Origin: Actinomycetota bacterium
Lineage (GTDB): Bacteria > Actinomycetota > Thermoleophilia > Gaiellales > Gaiellaceae
Direction of reading: 5' to 3'
Length of the DNA: 35,604 nucleotides
NCBI GenBank assembly: GCA_900299235.1
Contig: OMIZ01000143.1
Coordinates: 1-35,604, forward strand
Shown piece by piece: positions 32,544 to 35,604 of this stretch. The first letter of the stretch is position 1; each line of letters begins with the position of its first letter. The notes below the pieces were generated by a model. The model saw nothing but the letters and a program-made list of their open reading frames with translations, was not told the DNA's origin and ran no database searches. The position numbers and the translations under genes are program-made.

Positions 32544-34250
32544 ATGTCAACGAACGAAGCGCCCTCCACCCCTGAGCTTGCGCCGCACCCGCGGTGGCGC
32601 GGCCTCGTCCTCCCCGCGGCCGTCGCGCTCGCAACGGCGGCCGCCGCGATCCTCTCGCACAGGGCGATCACGTGGGCGCCCCTGAACGTCGACGAGGAGA
32701 TGACCCGCTTTGTCGCCGGCCACTCGTTCTCGTCGATCCTCGACATCGTGTCGAACAAGCGTGGCGGGGGCCCGCTGCACTTCTGGCTCGTTCACGTCAC
32801 ACTCAGTACGTTCCATGGTCTCATCGGACTGCGAGGGCCGTCGCTCGCGTTCTTCGTGCTCGCACTCCCTGCAGCTGCACTCGTTGCGCGTGAGCTCGCC
32901 GATGAATGGGCTGCCGTCGGTGCCGTGATCTTGCTCGCGACATCACCGCTTGGGATGTCCTACGCATCGTTTGGCCGACCACACACGATGCTGCTCGCCT
33001 GGCTGCTCTGGTCAACCGTGCTCGCGCTACGTGCCGTACGGCTCGGCGGTCGCGTGCGCTTCGGCATCGCAGGGGCAGCGCTCGGGACATCGATCTTCGT
33101 CCACCCAACCGCCCCTCTCTACGCACTCTCAGCGGGGCTCGCGGCGGTGATCGTGTCGCCGCTCCCATGGCGCACATTGCTTCGCGACGGCTGGGTTGGT
33201 GTCGTGACGTGCTTCGTCGGTTTCGTGCCCTACGAGATCAAGACCGCGCATGTCCTCGGCGAGCGCTACGGAATCAGTGCGGGAGCCCAGCATGGTCGCA
33301 CCTTCACGCGGCTTCCCGTCTGGCACGACGCGCTCGCAACGATCGCGCCTGGCCGACACGCGTTCCTCAACGTCTTCACGATCGGCGCAGCGCTCGGAAT
33401 GCTTTCGTTGCTCGGCAAGCGGCGTCGGTCGGCCGTCGCGATGGGAATCATCATCGCGGCCCCCGTCGCCTTCTTCACATGGGTGCCTGCAAACGGCCTG
33501 GCGGCGATCTTCTTCGATCGCTACATGCTCCCCGCGCTTCCAGCGTTCCTCACGCTCGTTGCGGCCGGGGTCGCAGCATTGACCGCGCACCTTGGACGCC
33601 TGCGGCCGCTCGTGTTCGCACTCGTGATCTCCGGTGTCGCCTATGTCGGAATCCACATCGTGACCGTCCGACAAGGCCAGCTCCACGATCTCCGTCTCCC
33701 GGCCGTCGCATCTGCGATCGCCGAAGACGCCACGCATTCCGTGGTGTTCTCCGCGGCGGGCTCGACCCAGATCGGCGCCTATCCCGGGCAGTTCAGCTAC
33801 GGGCGGCCCGCTGATCTGATCGGCCGTTACGTCCAGCTCTCCCATCCTGAGATCACCCTCGTTGATGACGAGTCGTGCCAGCCCGTTGTTTCCTGGCTCA
33901 CGCTCCAACCCGAAGCGGCACACGGAGTGTGGGTCTTTTATGCGGTCCGCGACGACGAGCTCGCTCGCGCTCAGACTGCGCTCGCGCAATTCCCCGAGGT
34001 GACCGTCACGGTTCCAGCGCACCGCTATTTCCTGTTGCGGTCGAAGGATCAGCTGGCCCCGCGCGCACTCCTTGCGCTGGGCATCACACTACGACAGGCG
34101 TGGCTCAAGGCCGTACCGATGAACCCCCGGGCACAGTTGCTCATCGACGCCGATACGACCGCGCTCCATGATCCGAATGCGTGCGTCGCAACAGGCCCGC
34201 TCGGCGATCCGGGAATCTCGCCGAACTACCCCCTGACGAACGACTCGTAG
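32544..34250 (+). CDS. GT-C-fold membrane glycosyltransferase-like protein (PMT/ArnT type)
   Basis: A multi-pass membrane protein, 568 aa. A first hydrophobic helix (LVLPAAVALATAAAAIL) is followed by an acidic exoplasmic loop WAPLNVDEEMTRF (Asp50, Glu51), as in the lipid-linked-sugar transferases of families 39 and 83. About nine more membrane helices follow, and a soluble C-terminal region of roughly 190 residues. Such enzymes move a sugar from a polyprenyl-phosphate donor onto a lipid or protein outside the cell. The frame opens to 32358; the ATG at 32544 was chosen, with 32505 possible. Convergent with a sulfotransferase gene. Confidence 0.75.
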   Translation: MSTNEAPSTPELAPHPRWRGLVLPAAVALATAAAAILSHRAITWAPLNVDEEMTRFVAGHSFSSILDIVSNKRGGGPLHFWLVHVTLSTFHGLIGLRGPSLAFFVLALPAAALVARELADEWAAVGAVILLATSPLGMSYASFGRPHTMLLAWLLWSTVLALRAVRLGGRVRFGIAGAALGTSIFVHPTAPLYALSAGLAAVIVSPLPWRTLLRDGWVGVVTCFVGFVPYEIKTAHVLGERYGISAGAQHGRTFTRLPVWHDALATIAPGRHAFLNVFTIGAALGMLSLLGKRRRSAVAMGIIIAAPVAFFTWVPANGLAAIFFDRYMLPALPAFLTLVAAGVAALTAHLGRLRPLVFALVISGVAYVGIHIVTVRQGQLHDLRLPAVASAIAEDATHSVVFSAAGSTQIGAYPGQFSYGRPADLIGRYVQLSHPEITLVDDESCQPVVSWLTLQPEAAHGVWVFYAVRDDELARAQTALAQFPEVTVTVPAHRYFLLRSKDQLAPRALLALGITLRQAWLKAVPMNPRAQLLIDADTTALHDPNACVATGPLGDPGISPNYPLTNDS

Positions 34251-34258
34251 CCGCTACG
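34246..34258. terminator. Stop-codon hairpin at convergent GT / sulfotransferase ends
   Basis: CGTAG-ccg-CTACG: a 5-bp stem containing both TAG stops, which are only 3 bp apart. Weak by itself. Confidence 0.35.
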
Positions 34259-35093
34259 CAGCCGGATAGCCGAGCTCGCGAAGCACTGCGCCTGCTTCGT
34301 GCTCGACATCTGCCAACTGCTCGGGCGTCAGGTCGGAGCGGTAGCGACCAATCGATCGGCCATGTGCACGACGGAGCGCCGCCGCGAGTGCCGCCACGTC
34401 GCTGACACCGAGGAACGCCGCCACGCGTTCGGCGGTCCCGTCGGGATCAGCGACAAGCTCCTCGTACCGCAACTCGAATACTCGGTCGCTCTCGACACTC
34501 CGAGCGGCCGATACGTATCGCCGCCATGCCCAGGCGGCGCGTCTCGCGTCGCTCACCGTTGCGAATTCCTGCTCCCGGCCGGGTTCAACCCAGAAGCGCG
34601 CAGCGGCGCCGTACGAGAGGCCGGCGTCGTCGGCGTCGCGACGTGTCGCACTGAGCCAGCCGAGCTCGAGGAGCGAGCACACGACATCTCGACCATCGCG
34701 AACGATGTGGAGCGCACGTCCCTCCGGATACGCAGTGAGAGCCGCTTCGAGCGCGTACGCCGTCTCGGGGGTCTGCTCGACACCTCGTAGTCCACACGCA
34801 AGCGCGAGCAGCCGTACCCGCTCAAGGATCGCCCGGATCCGTGGAGCCGCGTCACCCGGCCGCAGATGTGAGAGCTCCGGAATCGCCGCCTTGAGCGGCG
34901 TCACTTCGGTGAGATCAACGAAGCCGGGCAGGCTCCCGATCGCCGCCGCGAAGAACGTCGTCCCCGAGCGGGGCGAGCCAACAACGAACACGATTCGCTC
35001 CTCACGCCGGTTGAGCGTCGAGAGCCCACCCGTGCGCAGGCGCACGAGAACGCGCGCAGCCGATGCTGCGTAATTGCGCGCCACGTCAATCAA
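34254..35093 (-). CDS. Sulfotransferase-family protein
   Basis: A 279-aa cytosolic PAPS-dependent sulfotransferase-like protein. The 5'-phosphosulfate loop is GSPRSGTTF (39-47), and the 3'-phosphate motif is VRDGRDVVCS (about 130-140). The mid-region and YEELVADP are typical of this family. The acceptor is unknown; the neighbouring membrane glycosyltransferase suggests a glycan or glycolipid, but this is inference. The start is a TTG at 35093; a GTG at 35084 is an alternative. The 138-nt gap upstream to 35231 holds a hairpin (35204-35228) and nothing else clear. Confidence 0.82.
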   Translation of the reverse strand: MIDVARNYAASAARVLVRLRTGGLSTLNRREERIVFVVGSPRSGTTFFAAAIGSLPGFVDLTEVTPLKAAIPELSHLRPGDAAPRIRAILERVRLLALACGLRGVEQTPETAYALEAALTAYPEGRALHIVRDGRDVVCSLLELGWLSATRRDADDAGLSYGAAARFWVEPGREQEFATVSDARRAAWAWRRYVSAARSVESDRVFELRYEELVADPDGTAERVAAFLGVSDVAALAAALRRAHGRSIGRYRSDLTPEQLADVEHEAGAVLRELGYPAA

Positions 35094-35203
35094 GCGACTG
35101 TTCCCCCCGCTCTCAGACCCGGCGTGCGCACTCCACTCGAAGGCGCCTGCCTCGTCACATCCGTTCTCCGAGAGCCACCCTACCGGGCCTGCGAGGAGGT
35201 TTG

Positions 35204-35228
35204 CGTAAGGAGGGTGTAATTCCTTGCG
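35204..35228 (-). terminator. Hairpin after the GntR-family gene
   Basis: CGTAAGGA (35204-35211), a 9-nt loop and TCCTTGCG (35221-35228) form an 8-bp stem with one G-T pair, 3 nt after the regulator's stop codon on the minus strand. No T-run. Confidence 0.45.
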
Positions 35229-35231
35229 GCG

Positions 35232-35604
35232 TTACCGCGCGCGACGCGCGTCGGAGCGCCAGCCTTGCGGTGCAATGCCAGCCTGTTCGAGGATCGTCTC
35301 GAGCAGGTTGAACGACGCGAGCACATGCTCGCGGGCAAGTTCACGCGCGCCCACCGGACTGCGTGCGGCAAGCGCGTTCCAGATCGCCCGGTGTTGGTGC
35401 TCGTTCAAGGCGTAGAGCTCGTCGATCGTCTCGTCACCAGGAGCCCAGACCGCAGGCCCGGAGAACGTGCGTCGGGCGCTCTTCGCGACCGCCTCGATAT
35501 ATGGAAGGTCGGCGACGCGGTAGATGATGTCGTGAAACCCGTGGTTTGCGCGCATCCAGTCGACCGTCAGTGACCGCCGATCGGCGCCGGGGCGGCGCGC
35601 TCGA
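35232..35604 (-). CDS. GntR-family regulator, FCD ligand-binding domain (5' truncated)
   Basis: C-terminal part of a GntR/FadR-type repressor; the N-terminal DNA-binding domain lies beyond the right edge. At least 123 residues are visible, from the window edge through WMRANHGFHDIIYRVADLPYI to the end. Helices and histidines match FCD domains: NHGFHDI and ALNEHQHRAIWNALAAR... REHVLASF, the usual metal-binding histidines. The ATG at 35555 is internal, because the frame stays open to the edge. The ligand is not known; FCD members often sense organic acids. Confidence 0.85.
   Translation of the reverse strand, partial: RARRPGADRRSLTVDWMRANHGFHDIIYRVADLPYIEAVAKSARRTFSGPAVWAPGDETIDELYALNEHQHRAIWNALAARSPVGARELAREHVLASFNLLETILEQAGIAPQGWRSDARRAR

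Noticed and set aside
33129-34022. 297-aa minus-strand frame
   Set aside because: Highly charged, Arg/Glu/Asp-rich translation antisense to the clear membrane protein gene.
35094-35231. tRNA-like fragment on the minus strand between sulfotransferase and GntR gene
   Set aside because: A CCTTCGAG stretch recalls a T-loop, but no acceptor stem or T-stem can be paired.
1-35604. CRISPR arrays, insertion sequences, prophage genes, rRNA
   Set aside because: No regularly spaced repeats, transposase or integrase motifs, or rRNA-like sequence were found on reading both strands.

Overview
GC-rich chromosomal DNA, most likely from an actinobacterium. The basis is the CsoR/CopZ/CopA copper operon, GAF-type NarL-family kinases, glcDEF, an L,D-transpeptidase, high-GC codon use, and many starts that look leaderless (a -10-like hexamer 6 nt before the start codon). 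A Thermoleophilia-type lineage is a guess. I see no mobile element, tRNA, rRNA or CRISPR array; the window looks like ordinary chromosome with one locally decaying stretch.

Layout. 1-5275 (minus): aldehyde dehydrogenase followed by a PotADBC-type polyamine ABC importer, with a further gene starting at the left edge. 5305-7970 (minus): csoR-controlled copZ-copA-csoR copper export operon with a clear operator. 7978-11956 (minus): alpha/beta hydrolase, a PHP-phosphoesterase/glycosyltransferase fusion and a stand-alone PHP protein. 12097-15939 (plus): a second four-gene ABC importer, convergent with a HAD hydrolase (15961-16623). 16624-17796: EamA exporter behind a leader with two long perfect or near-perfect hairpins. 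17797-18065: noncoding, probably structured. 18066-20667: signalling cluster with a lone receiver, cheY, a fliJ remnant broken by an in-frame TAG, a histidine kinase lacking ATP-binding motifs, and a NarL-type regulator split by a -1 frameshift. 20672-24130 (minus): glcD-glcE-glcF glycolate oxidase. 24173-26187 (minus): OmpR-type two-component pair. 26355-29607 (plus): universal stress protein, small unknown protein, GAF-HisKA_3 kinase and its NarL regulator. 29626-30964: divergent M15 peptidase and L,D-transpeptidase for peptidoglycan. 31004-32407: malic enzyme. 32544-35093: GT-C membrane glycosyltransferase convergent with a sulfotransferase. 35232-35604: truncated GntR/FCD regulator.

How the genes work together. 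The two importers, the aldehyde dehydrogenase, glycolate oxidase and malic enzyme suggest a heterotroph scavenging amines and small organic acids. Copper efflux is self-contained. The most unusual parts are the eroded motility/signalling cluster around 18.5-20.7 kb and the two noncoding segments flanking eamA, which hold strong inverted repeats that no gene explains.
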